Of a stretch of DNA of 64,000 nt, positions 53,701-60,740 are shown one piece after another. The position numbers and the translations under genes are program-made. The DNA is taken from positions 9,064 through 73,063 of the forward strand of contig CAUAWV010000006.1 of assembly GCA_958433005.1 (NCBI GenBank), read 5' to 3'. Below the pieces are notes generated by a model. The model was not told the DNA's origin and did no database searches. It saw only the letters and a list, made by a program, of their open reading frames with translations. Source of the DNA: an uncultured Collinsella sp. (GTDB lineage Bacteria; Actinomycetota; Coriobacteriia; Coriobacteriales; Coriobacteriaceae). Positions within the stretch are counted from its first letter, which is position 1, and every line of letters starts with the position of its first letter.

Positions 53701-54065
53701 TGGAGTTTAGCGATTACGACGTCCGCTGCGGCGTGCATCCCACGCCGGGCAAGATTCTGTATACCTCGACGCACGACACGTCGACGCTCACCGGTTGGTG
53801 CACACGCTCCTTTGCGGGCGGCGACGAGCCGAGCGGTGTTGAGGTGGCGGCCAAGCTGATGAGCGACGCGCTGGCAAGCGACGCTCCCCTGGTGATGATG
53901 CCGCTGCAGGATGTTCTGGGGCTTAGCGACGACGCGCGCATGAACGTGCCGGGTGTCGCCACGGGCAACTGGACCTGGCAGGCCGATGAGGCCGACGTTG
54001 CGGCCGCCGAGGGCAAAACTGCACAGCTCCTGCGCAACACCCATAGATTCTGGGGCGAAGCGTGA
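50769..54065 (+). CDS. Fused GH13 amylase and MalQ-type 4-alpha-glucanotransferase
   Basis: A 1098-residue two-enzyme fusion. Residues 1-120 are an N-terminal beta domain; about 125-640 form a neopullulanase-like GH13 hydrolase (YQIFPDRYA, DGVFNHTGDD, HGWRLDVADE with the nucleophile, LLGEVWED, SSHDRPR). From about 655 a GH77 4-alpha-glucanotransferase follows: WQVLPVNPTDF, SPYAGPSAFAGN, VRLDHFLGFHSYFSIP, NFIAEDLGYLTP, TSTHDTSTLTGW. The two would trim and disproportionate maltodextrins released from glycogen or starch. Both catalytic sets look intact. The ribosome site is weak. Confidence 0.93.
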   Translation: MRLIHNSRLPQFRTPFGAVTTGTSVSLSVILEDADPNQATLTLRTWVDEIGESRYPMTHEGDGIFSVELECTEPCLIWYSFICNIEGQPEVRLGAPQGRTGGEGVTYDYAEVPSFQVTVYKHRENRPTWYERGMVYQIFPDRYARDENWRERTLAEVEKPRNGIQRRMVEDWNEPPVYERAEDGSIKTWDFYGGSLKGIQNDLPRIAELGFTAIYLNPIFEAASNHRYDTADYTKIDPILGTEQDFTELCQAAEKLGISIILDGVFNHTGDDSIYFNRYGNYPGVGAWQSEDSPWRDAFYFHEDGSYDCWWGVGNMPAINESSELVRERLLGKDGVIRKWLRAGAHGWRLDVADELSDDFLAEIKKAVLAEKPDALLLGEVWEDASNKISYGHLRRYLQGSELDSAMDYPFRDMVIGFLMGYKNAYQAAEDIETLRENYPSEALSCALNLLSSHDRPRIISVLGGGPDESQLPECERSKWRLDENAMGLAKSRFWLATLMQMTFPGVPSIYYGDEYGLEGLTDPGNRRTLPLKEDLHDFDTLAIVKNASAVRRALPFMIDGEIKAFALNDEVLAYNRTGKDGESATVIINRSLRNSHRVTIPALGECASDVISGRECEIHNGTVTLDLYPLGSSIIYHHAEQRLQEPLDHGAGVVCHITSVPTDDGKPGTIGAPTRRFIDHLAAMGMRYWQVLPVNPTDFFRSPYAGPSAFAGNIDLLPESQEELAADFETWKARGGEDADPLYTAFKHRNADWLEKYCVYMAVKKYFEGESRHDWPADVARYNEHLIDDKRFHDEAELQAYMQYRFDLAWCELMNYAHKKGIEVIGDIPMYVSDDSADAWSEPENFWLSDTGKAIEISGAPPDNFAPEGQVWGNPTFRWDHMKQNGYRWWMDRLRRAFSLYDRVRLDHFLGFHSYFSIPAGKACADGRWLAGPGKDLFQTAYDELGPLNFIAEDLGYLTPGVRAMASTCGFPGMDVLEFSDYDVRCGVHPTPGKILYTSTHDTSTLTGWCTRSFAGGDEPSGVEVAAKLMSDALASDAPLVMMPLQDVLGLSDDARMNVPGVATGNWTWQADEADVAAAEGKTAQLLRNTHRFWGEA

Positions 54066-54109
54066 TAAAACCCCCGATATAGGGTACAGTTACAGCTGTT
54101 TGAATTTAT

Positions 54110-54134
54110 GCGGGCAGAGCGATCTGCCCGCTTT
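54110..54134 (+). terminator. Terminator of the amylase-glucanotransferase gene
   Basis: GCGGGCAGA / TCTGCCCGC stem followed by TTTGT. It ends 20 bp before the next ATG. Confidence 0.7.
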
Positions 54135-54153
54135 GTGCTGAAAAGGAAGTATT

Positions 54154-54390
54154 ATGGCGCGCTACGATTATAAGTGCTCGAGCTGCGGCAACGTGTTTGA
54201 GGTTGAGCATCCCATGTCCGAGACCCCCGAGGTCGTGTGCCCGAGCTGCGGCGCTCCGGCGGCCAAGACGTTCTCGGCCAGCGGCATCAAGTTTGAGGGC
54301 AGCGGCTTCTACAACACCGACCAGCGCAGCGGTGGTTCCAGCACCAGCGCCACCAACGGCTGCTGCGCCAACTGCCCGCATAACCACTAG
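54154..54390 (+). CDS. FmdB-family zinc ribbon protein
   Basis: A 78-residue protein. CSSCG and CPSCG at about residues 8-12 and 29-33 make a zinc ribbon; the first lines read MARYDYKCSSCGNVFEVEHP, the FmdB regulatory-protein pattern. The C terminus is Ser/Gly-rich with a second Cys cluster (CCANCPHNH) that could bind another metal. AAAAGGAAG precedes the ATG. Role unknown; proposed as a regulatory protein in the family. Confidence 0.85.
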   Translation: MARYDYKCSSCGNVFEVEHPMSETPEVVCPSCGAPAAKTFSASGIKFEGSGFYNTDQRSGGSSTSATNGCCANCPHNH

Positions 54391-54424
54391 CGTCAAGCGG
54401 TCCCGCTACCCAGATTTCCCTATG

Positions 54425-54491
54425 AGTTGCGGTGAAATAGTTCCTGAATCAGCCCATTCAACGCCCAAAAAGGAACTATTTCACCGCAACT
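54425..54491. repeat. Inverted repeat C1, 21-bp perfect arms
   Basis: Arms AGTTGCGGTGAAATAGTTCC plus T (54425-54445) and the complement (54471-54491), 25-nt loop. It lies just past the zinc-ribbon gene. The arm start AGTTGCGGTGAAATA recurs in hairpin C2. Confidence 0.9.
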
Positions 54492-54548
54492 TTTCTATAT
54501 ATTGGATTTAGGGCTGATGCTAAGTTTGTAACATTTCAAAACCCTACC

Positions 54549-54678
54549 GGATTACGGGGCTGAATTGACAACCTCTATCCATTCCAGTAATTAGCAAATT
54601 TCAACAAGCCATCTACCTGCGGTTTTATTTAGGTCATTTTTGCTGTGGTCGGTCATCACCGATCTAGCCCCGTAATCC
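54549..54678. repeat. Inverted-repeat element, family A copy 4 (diverged arms)
   Basis: Perfect 13-bp arms GGATTACGGGGCT (54549-54561) and complement (54666-54678). Core CTACCTGCGGTTTT at 54613-54626. Total length 130 bp, same as copy 3, but the arm sequence differs from GGTTTACTACGAC while staying fully complementary. Confidence 0.9.
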
Positions 54679-54766
54679 GCCCCACTTTTGATAACAGCAA
54701 ATTTGAGACAGGGCTATTTTTACCACTCTTTACCGCGATTGCGATCTCCGCTCGCATGACCTTCTG

Positions 54767-54833
54767 AGTTGCGGTGAAATAAGGACTGTTTGGCGAGTGG
54801 ATACCGCTATTCAATCCCTATTTCACAGCAACT
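54767..54833. repeat. Inverted repeat C2, near-perfect
   Basis: AGTTGCGGTGAAATA (54767-54781) pairs with TATTTCACAGCAACT (54819-54833) with one mismatch. It ends 6 bp from the rsmB stop. Same arm start as C1, different loop, same total length of 67 bp. Confidence 0.8.
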
Positions 54834-54839
54834 TAGTAG

Positions 54840-56240
54840 TTACTGGCGGACCAGGCGGGCGCAGAAGTGGCCGTCGTAGGAGTCCGCATTAACGGGGACA
54901 CTTTGGAAGAGGCCTCGAGCGTTTTGGCGTAGGGTGACGAGGCTCTTGGCATGATCGTACTCGGGCAGTTGCAGAATCTGAGCTTCGGAAAGCGGTGCCA
55001 CGGTAAAGCCGGCGCCCTCGGGAGAGGCCAGGAAAGCATCCACGACCTGCGTGTTCTCTTCATCAAAAACCGAGCAAGTGGCATAGATAAGCTCACCGCC
55101 GGCAGCCACGCGCGCGGCTGCTTCCTTGAGCATCGTCAGCTGCAGGCGGGGCAGCTCAGTCGTAACGTCGTTCTCGGACAGACGCCACGGAATCTCGGGA
55201 TGACGGCGCATGGTGCCGGTGCCAGAGCACGGCGCATCGATAAACACCGTGTCGAACAGGGCAGGCTCGCCAAGCATCGCATCAAAGGACGTAAGCACCT
55301 CATTGAGCTCGCAGGCATCGCCCGACACCGTACGAACACCCGAGATGCCCGCCTTATGCAGGCGCGCGAGATTCTGATCACATTTACGATCATGCAGATC
55401 GAGCGCGGTATGCTGACGCTCGTACCTGGCACGCTTGGCCTGGCACATCATCACATAGGTCTTAGTGCCGCGACCGGCGCCAATCTCCAGGCAACGACCG
55501 GGACGCGTCGCCGCAGTGGCGATGAGCTGAGCGTTGAGGTCCGAGGCAACCGCGGCCGCACGCTCAAACACGCCCGATGCAACCGTGACCTGCGCATCGA
55601 CCGGAGCATGACAGCCCGGAAAGACAGGCCCAACGAGCTGCGAGATATACGGGTCGGCCTTGGTCGCAAACGCATTCTCGTGCAGAGCAAGCGGCGCGGG
55701 AGCAAGATTGCCAGCAAAGTTGAGCGCGCCCTCGGGCGTATCGAACGACGCCATAATACGGGCGCACAGCCAGCGAGGGAGACCCATCAAACGAGACAGG
55801 CGAACCAAACGGCGCTCGGACTCATCCACGTCGGATGCCGTGGCAAAGTCCTCAACGTTGTCCGCGACCTTGTGCAGCACCGCGTTTGCCAGGCCCGCAG
55901 CAGACTTAGCACCGCTGCGTACCAGCTCAACACCCTGGCTCACGGCAACGCGGCCCGGCGTATGCAGGTAGAGCATCTCGAAGGCCGAGATACGAAGCGC
56001 CATGCGAACGCGCGGCGCGACCTTTTTGGGCTTATCGAGAAACTGATCAAGCAGTTCGTCCAAAATGCCCTGCGTGGCGGCAACACCGAGCGCCAAACGA
56101 GCGGCAAAAGCGGAATCGCGCTGGTCAATGGCCTTAGCGGAAGCGCGGGAGGACAGCACGTCGCGTGCGTACATGCCGCGGCGATCGGCCTCCATCAACA
56201 CATCGAGCGCAAGCTTGCGCGCGGGAGACAACTTGCTCAT
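54840..56240 (-). CDS. rsmB: RsmB 16S rRNA m5C967 methyltransferase
   Basis: SAM-dependent m5C methyltransferase. The 466-residue product has an N-terminal NusB-like domain (about 1-150) and a Rossmann domain with EIGAGRGTKT, the catalytic VFIDAPCSGTGTMRRHPEIPWR (motif IV Cys) and ELIYATCSVF (motif VI Cys). The ATG at 56240 overlaps the fmt stop in ATGA. Confidence 0.95.
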   Translation of the reverse strand: MSKLSPARKLALDVLMEADRRGMYARDVLSSRASAKAIDQRDSAFAARLALGVAATQGILDELLDQFLDKPKKVAPRVRMALRISAFEMLYLHTPGRVAVSQGVELVRSGAKSAAGLANAVLHKVADNVEDFATASDVDESERRLVRLSRLMGLPRWLCARIMASFDTPEGALNFAGNLAPAPLALHENAFATKADPYISQLVGPVFPGCHAPVDAQVTVASGVFERAAAVASDLNAQLIATAATRPGRCLEIGAGRGTKTYVMMCQAKRARYERQHTALDLHDRKCDQNLARLHKAGISGVRTVSGDACELNEVLTSFDAMLGEPALFDTVFIDAPCSGTGTMRRHPEIPWRLSENDVTTELPRLQLTMLKEAAARVAAGGELIYATCSVFDEENTQVVDAFLASPEGAGFTVAPLSEAQILQLPEYDHAKSLVTLRQNARGLFQSVPVNADSYDGHFCARLVRQ

Positions 56241-57157
56241 GACAGTACACCCCACCTAAGTTCGGCACCCTGCAGACCGGCAGCCCAGGCAGATGCGGCC
56301 ATGGCACGCTTGCCATCGGGCTTAACCTCGAGCAGTTCAACAGCGCCATCGGAAAGGCCCAGGTAAACACGCTTGCTCTTGACGGCAACAGCGCCCTCGC
56401 CAAGCGACACATCGGCCGGCGCAGCATCGAGCACGCGAACCGTCTTGCCAGCAATCACACAACGGGCAGGCGCGGTATCGGACGAAGCGAGAACATGACG
56501 CATGCAATCGAGCGCCGCCATCTGCGGATCAAGACGCATCTCCTGCTTGGAAATCTTGGCAGCATGCGTGACGAGCGACTCATCCTGTTCAGTCCACACA
56601 GCGCTGACATCGGCAAGCGAAGGAAGCGTATCGGCAAGCAATTTGCCGCCAAGCTCAGCAAGCTCCATGGTCAGCGCCTCAGCATGCTTACCGGCAACCG
56701 ACGTCGAGGCCTGCGCGCAATAAGCACCAGTATCAACGCCATGCCCAATGCGCATAATAGAAACGCCAGCAACCTCGTCACCAGCAAGAATGGCACGCTG
56801 AATGGGAGCAGCGCCACGCCAACGAGGCAGCAGCGAAGCATGAACATTCACAATACCAAGCGGCGCCATATGCAGCACCTCATCAGGCAAAATGCAGCCA
56901 TAGGCAGCCACACAGAAAATATCGGCTTGCGCAGCTTGAAACGCCTCAACAACCTCAGGCGTCATACGATTAGCCTCAACAACCGGCAGGCCAAGCTCAA
57001 GCGCCTTGGCCTTAACAGGAGACGGCTCAAGCTTCTTACCACGCCCACGAACAGCATCGGGACGAGTAATTACGAGCGCAATCTCGTTCCCAGCCTCGAC
57101 GAGCGAAACCAAAGAAGGCACCGCAAAATCGGGCGTACCCATAAACACAATACGCAT
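56237..57157 (-). CDS. fmt: Methionyl-tRNA formyltransferase
   Basis: Formylates initiator Met-tRNA using 10-formyl-THF. The 306-residue product begins MRIVFMGTPDFAVPSL and has VNVHASLLPRWRGAAPIQ with the catalytic Asn/His, and GHGVDTGAY with the Asp. The ATG at 57157 follows GGGGAG by about 10 nt; the longer upstream frame lacks family similarity. It is upstream of rsmB and downstream of def, a classic order, though repeat B interrupts the def-fmt gap. Confidence 0.96.
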   Translation of the reverse strand: MRIVFMGTPDFAVPSLVSLVEAGNEIALVITRPDAVRGRGKKLEPSPVKAKALELGLPVVEANRMTPEVVEAFQAAQADIFCVAAYGCILPDEVLHMAPLGIVNVHASLLPRWRGAAPIQRAILAGDEVAGVSIMRIGHGVDTGAYCAQASTSVAGKHAEALTMELAELGGKLLADTLPSLADVSAVWTEQDESLVTHAAKISKQEMRLDPQMAALDCMRHVLASSDTAPARCVIAGKTVRVLDAAPADVSLGEGAVAVKSKRVYLGLSDGAVELLEVKPDGKRAMAASAWAAGLQGAELRWGVLS

Positions 57158-57520
57158 AAAACAATGTCTCCCCTCAAATCGAGCCGAGACGGCTACAAAC
57201 AACAGCGGAAAGCCAAGTACCCAGCCCATCCGCAATAACAATTCAACAAGAACAAATATACCCAAAACCAAAGAAAGAGCCGCAATAAAAGCAGCTCTTC
57301 CAACAAAGCAATTATCAGCGAAGACGCCCCTCCCTGGCCCAACGGCACCCGGGCGAAAAGGAGCACGAAAACGCAGTCCCCTTCCGCCGCAGGGCTTAGG
57401 TTATTGCTCCACGCGCAGTTCCGCACGAGCCGAAGAGCACTTAATGTGCTCTTCGTGCGAGCAGGACTGTTTGAGCATGGAGCAATAACCTAAGCCCTGC
57501 GGCGGAAGGGGGCGGACGAC
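57158..57520. other. Gap between def and fmt, with repeat B1
   Basis: The stretch 57378-57511 is a long inverted repeat. The rest, 57158-57377, has no gene I can support and should include the fmt ribosome site and possibly a promoter. Confidence 0.6.
57378..57511. repeat. Inverted-repeat element, family B copy 1, 34-bp perfect arms
   Basis: Left arm 57378-57411 starts CCCCTTCCGCCGCAGGGCTT; the right arm 57478-57511 is its exact complement. The 66-nt loop has AGTTCCGCACGAGCC (57416-57430) and an inner stem GAAGAGCAC / GTGCTCTTC. The right arm ends 10 bp from the def stop. The loop core recurs at the window's right edge. Confidence 0.92.
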
Positions 57521-58057
57521 TTACTCCGTCTCGCCCGGTCGAGCGCCGCGGGCCAGGGCGTCCTGGTACTCCTTGACGGCCTTAATCCTCTGCATGGGCT
57601 TGAGTCGCTCGAACATGGTGTTGCCATGCAGGTGATCGATCTCGTGCTGCAGGCACACGCAGAACAGGTCGCCCGAGGCCTCGTAGCGAATCAGGTTGGC
57701 ATCCAGGTCGTACGCCTCGACGACGACATGGTCGGGACGCTCGATCTCGCAGCTAATGCCGGGAATGGACAGGCAGCCCTCGCTAAACGGCACCAGATGG
57801 TCGCTCTGCTCAACAATGACAGGGTTGATGAGCACGTACGGGTCATAGTCATTCTTGTCGCTGTAGTCGCAGTCGATGGTGACGAGCTGAATAAGCTCAC
57901 CGATCTGCGGGGCAGCCAGACCGCAACCGCCGTTGTCGAACATCGTCTTCTTCATCTTCTCGGCAAGCGCCTCGATCGCCGGGGTGATCTCCTCGATGAC
58001 GGCGCACTCCTGGCGCAGACGAGGGTCGGGCGACAGTACGATTCCGTTGGCTTCCAT
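57521..58057 (-). CDS. def: Peptide deformylase
   Basis: Removes the N-formyl group from new proteins. The 178-residue product has the three metal-site motifs: GGCGLAAPQ (residues about 43-51), EGCLS and HEIDH. The ATG at 58057 is placed 5 nt after AAAGGA; an ATG at 58063 is too close to that site. It follows priA by 18 bp and is separated from fmt by repeat B1. Confidence 0.96.
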   Translation of the reverse strand: MEANGIVLSPDPRLRQECAVIEEITPAIEALAEKMKKTMFDNGGCGLAAPQIGELIQLVTIDCDYSDKNDYDPYVLINPVIVEQSDHLVPFSEGCLSIPGISCEIERPDHVVVEAYDLDANLIRYEASGDLFCVCLQHEIDHLHGNTMFERLKPMQRIKAVKEYQDALARGARPGETE

Positions 58058-58075
58058 GGCCATCCTTTCGGGTTG

Positions 58076-60529
58076 TTACATCAAATCATAAGCGTCGACG
58101 TCAACGCTCACGCTCACGCCGCGCACGGAGCCCACCTCTTTGAGGCAGGCGTCGATATCATCAGAGACATGGTACCCTACCGGCGACTTCACAAGCAGAT
58201 GGAAGCGGTAACGGTCCTTGGCTCTCTCGATTACACACGAAGCCGGACCAAGCACCTGGGGCACGGCGCTCCCCGCCCGCAAAAAGTCGGGCGCGGCGGC
58301 ATGCCAGCGACGCTTGAGGAGCTTCGCGATGCGCCCAATGTAGTCCTGCGCGTTATCTCGATTAGCCGACCACACCAAAATGTTGACCAGGCGCACGAAC
58401 GGCGGATAAAGTGCGTCGCGGCGCTGGTCCAGGTCGTAGTCGGTAAAGATCGAACGGTCGTGCTCAGCGACGGCGCGAATGACCGGGTCCTCGGGCAGGT
58501 AGGTCTGGATGATAACCTCACCGGGGCGATCTCCGCGTCCGGCACGGCCCGCGACCTGCTCCAGCAAATCGTAGGCACGCTCCCCCGCTCTAAAATCGGG
58601 CAGCTTGAGGGCAAAGTCGGCATTGACCACGCCCACAAGCGTGACCTCGGGAAAGTCGAGGCCCTTGGCGATCATCTGGGTACCCAGCAGCACCGCGCAA
58701 TCGGCGGCATCGAACTGCTCGAGCAGCTTTTTGTGCGCGTCCTTGCCGCGCGTGGAATCGGCGTCCATGCGAATAATGGCGACATCCTCGGGCAGCATCT
58801 GGTGCAGCGCATCCTCGATCTGCTGCGTGCCCAGGCCCATTTTTGCCAGATAGCGGCTGCCGCATTTGGGGCAACGGCTCGTGGGCGCGGGATACGGCTG
58901 CACGCGCCAGGAGGATCCGCATGTGTGACATTGCAGCGTGTGCGTGCGCTCGTGATACGTAAGCGCGGTGGAGCAGTGGTTGCAGGTGGGAACGCAGCCG
59001 CACTCGCGACACATCAGGAACGGCGCAAAGCCACGGCGGTTATGCAGCAGCACGGCCTTCTCGCGGTGCTCTACAACGCGCTCCAAACCTTCCATCAGCG
59101 GTTTAGAGAACATTGAACGGCTACCGTGCGAAAACTCGCGGCGCAGGTCGGCAATGCGGACCTCGGGCAGCACGGCGTGTCCCGGGCGCTCGGGCATCTC
59201 GACGCGCGTCCAAGTGGTGCCGTTATACGTTCCACGGCGGCAGTGGTCGAGGGCCTCGGCCGAGGGCGTGGCGGAGCCCAACACGAGCGGGCAGCGGTAG
59301 CGCCGCGCCATCTCGGCCGCCACCTCGCGCGCGTGGTAGCGCGGACTGGACCCCTGCTTGTAGCTGGTCTCGTGCTCCTCGTCAATGATGATGAGGCCCA
59401 GGTCGCCAAGCGGGCAAAAGAGCGCCGAACGTGCGCCGACGACCACGCGGGCCGCACCGCTGGCAACCATATCCCACTGGTCCAGGCGCTCGCCGGCCGA
59501 AAGCCGCGAATGGAACACGGCGACCGTCTCGCCAAAGCGCGAACGGAAGCGGCCGACGGTCTGGGCCGTCAGCGAAATCTCGGGCACCAGCACGCAGGCA
59601 GAGCGACCGGCTGCGAGCACGCGCTCGATGGCGGAGAGGTAGACCTCGGTTTTGCCTGAGCCGGTGACGCCGTCTACCAGCACCACGTCGCCATGAGCGT
59701 CCAGACGGGCACGCTCGATCTGAGCAAGTGCTTGCTGCTGGCCACTGGTAAGGGAGACCGGCGCTTTGCCGCTTGCCGAGGACAGCGTGGTCTGCTCGCC
59801 GCAGCCACGCCAGGCGCGGCGCTCTTCCACCACCACAACGCCGCGTTTTTCGAGCGCCTTGATGGTCGCCGACATGCTGTTATAGAGAAGGTTGAGGTCG
59901 CGCGTCGTGACCGGTCCGCACTGGAGCGCCTCGATGAGTTGGCGCTGGCGGACCGCGGTCTTGGGTGGCGTGTAGTCAAAGCCTTCGGGCGTAAGCATCA
60001 CCCAGCGGTTTTGGATGGGTTTGACGGCTGGACGTTCAACCGTCCACACGCCGTCGTCGCCCTTGACCACACGCGGGCTGCCGCCCGGTGGCAAAAACAG
60101 GCGCAGGCACTCGGAAAGCGTCGCGACGTACTCGCGGCTCATCCAGCGCGCAATGCGGGCAGCCTCGGCGGTAAAGAGCGGTTTGCTGAGGATAGCTTCG
60201 ACAGGCTTGATGCGCGAAAGGTCAAGGGCGTTGTTGCCTTGCAGGTCGCCCAGCTCGGGCGCAATATCGACGATGTAGCCTGCGGCGGCACGGTTGCCAA
60301 AGTGGACCAGGACCGTCGATCCGACCTGGGCCTCGTTGGCAAGGGACTCAGGAATGCCGTAAGCGAACGGTTCGGACAGCGCACGGGTGGGGATATCGAG
60401 AACCACGCACGAGTAGGCGGCAATGGGCTCAGGTACAGGATCGGGCTTGGCCGAGGCAGCAGCGGATGCCGGTGCCGCCGGAGACTCCTCCGGTTCCGGT
60501 GAACCAAACAGCGACAGTTGTTGAGCCAT
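58076..60529 (-). CDS. priA: PriA primosomal helicase
   Basis: Restarts stalled replication forks. The 817-residue product has an N-terminal DNA-binding region, the P-loop DGVTGSGKTEVY, DEEH box IIDEEHETSYKQ, a zinc-binding cysteine block (CRECGCVPTCNHC, then CHTCG and CPKCG) inside the helicase domain, and motif VI region VAGRAGRGDRPG. An Ala/Pro-rich segment precedes the core at residues 10-40. The ATG at 60529 follows GAGGTG. Confidence 0.95.
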   Translation of the reverse strand: MAQQLSLFGSPEPEESPAAPASAAASAKPDPVPEPIAAYSCVVLDIPTRALSEPFAYGIPESLANEAQVGSTVLVHFGNRAAAGYIVDIAPELGDLQGNNALDLSRIKPVEAILSKPLFTAEAARIARWMSREYVATLSECLRLFLPPGGSPRVVKGDDGVWTVERPAVKPIQNRWVMLTPEGFDYTPPKTAVRQRQLIEALQCGPVTTRDLNLLYNSMSATIKALEKRGVVVVEERRAWRGCGEQTTLSSASGKAPVSLTSGQQQALAQIERARLDAHGDVVLVDGVTGSGKTEVYLSAIERVLAAGRSACVLVPEISLTAQTVGRFRSRFGETVAVFHSRLSAGERLDQWDMVASGAARVVVGARSALFCPLGDLGLIIIDEEHETSYKQGSSPRYHAREVAAEMARRYRCPLVLGSATPSAEALDHCRRGTYNGTTWTRVEMPERPGHAVLPEVRIADLRREFSHGSRSMFSKPLMEGLERVVEHREKAVLLHNRRGFAPFLMCRECGCVPTCNHCSTALTYHERTHTLQCHTCGSSWRVQPYPAPTSRCPKCGSRYLAKMGLGTQQIEDALHQMLPEDVAIIRMDADSTRGKDAHKKLLEQFDAADCAVLLGTQMIAKGLDFPEVTLVGVVNADFALKLPDFRAGERAYDLLEQVAGRAGRGDRPGEVIIQTYLPEDPVIRAVAEHDRSIFTDYDLDQRRDALYPPFVRLVNILVWSANRDNAQDYIGRIAKLLKRRWHAAAPDFLRAGSAVPQVLGPASCVIERAKDRYRFHLLVKSPVGYHVSDDIDACLKEVGSVRGVSVSVDVDAYDLM

Positions 60530-60561
60530 ACACCACCTCTAGCGAACGGACCTGAAAGGGG

Positions 60562-60663
60562 TGGGACAAAATAATCAGTGGTGTTTGTCCCATGGCCGAT
60601 ACGAGTGTCGAGCTTGTTGCGTCGCTCGAACATGGGACAAACACCACTGATTATTTTGTCCCA
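60562..60663. repeat. Inverted-repeat element D, 33-bp perfect arms
   Basis: Left arm 60562-60594 starts TGGGACAAAATAATCAGTGG; right arm 60631-60663 is its exact complement. The loop is 36 nt. It lies between the priA start and the gltX terminator. No second copy is seen in this window. Confidence 0.92.
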
Positions 60664-60680
60664 GCAACCCACTCATCGGT

Positions 60681-60717
60681 ACAGAAACAAGAGCCCCGCT
60701 CGGGGTGAACGGGGCTC
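60681..60717 (-). terminator. Terminator of gltX
   Basis: Minus-strand stem GAGCCCCG / CGGGGCTC followed by TTGTTTCT, 24 bp past the gltX stop. Confidence 0.8.
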
Positions 60718-60740
60718 GGATACAAACGTTTGCGCAGCGA

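Larger units (their letters stand above)
54391..54839. other. Convergent gap packed with three inverted repeats
   Basis: Between the convergent zinc-ribbon and rsmB genes lie, in order, hairpin C1 (54425-54491), repeat A4 (54549-54678) and hairpin C2 (54767-54833). No gene is seen. Confidence 0.8.
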
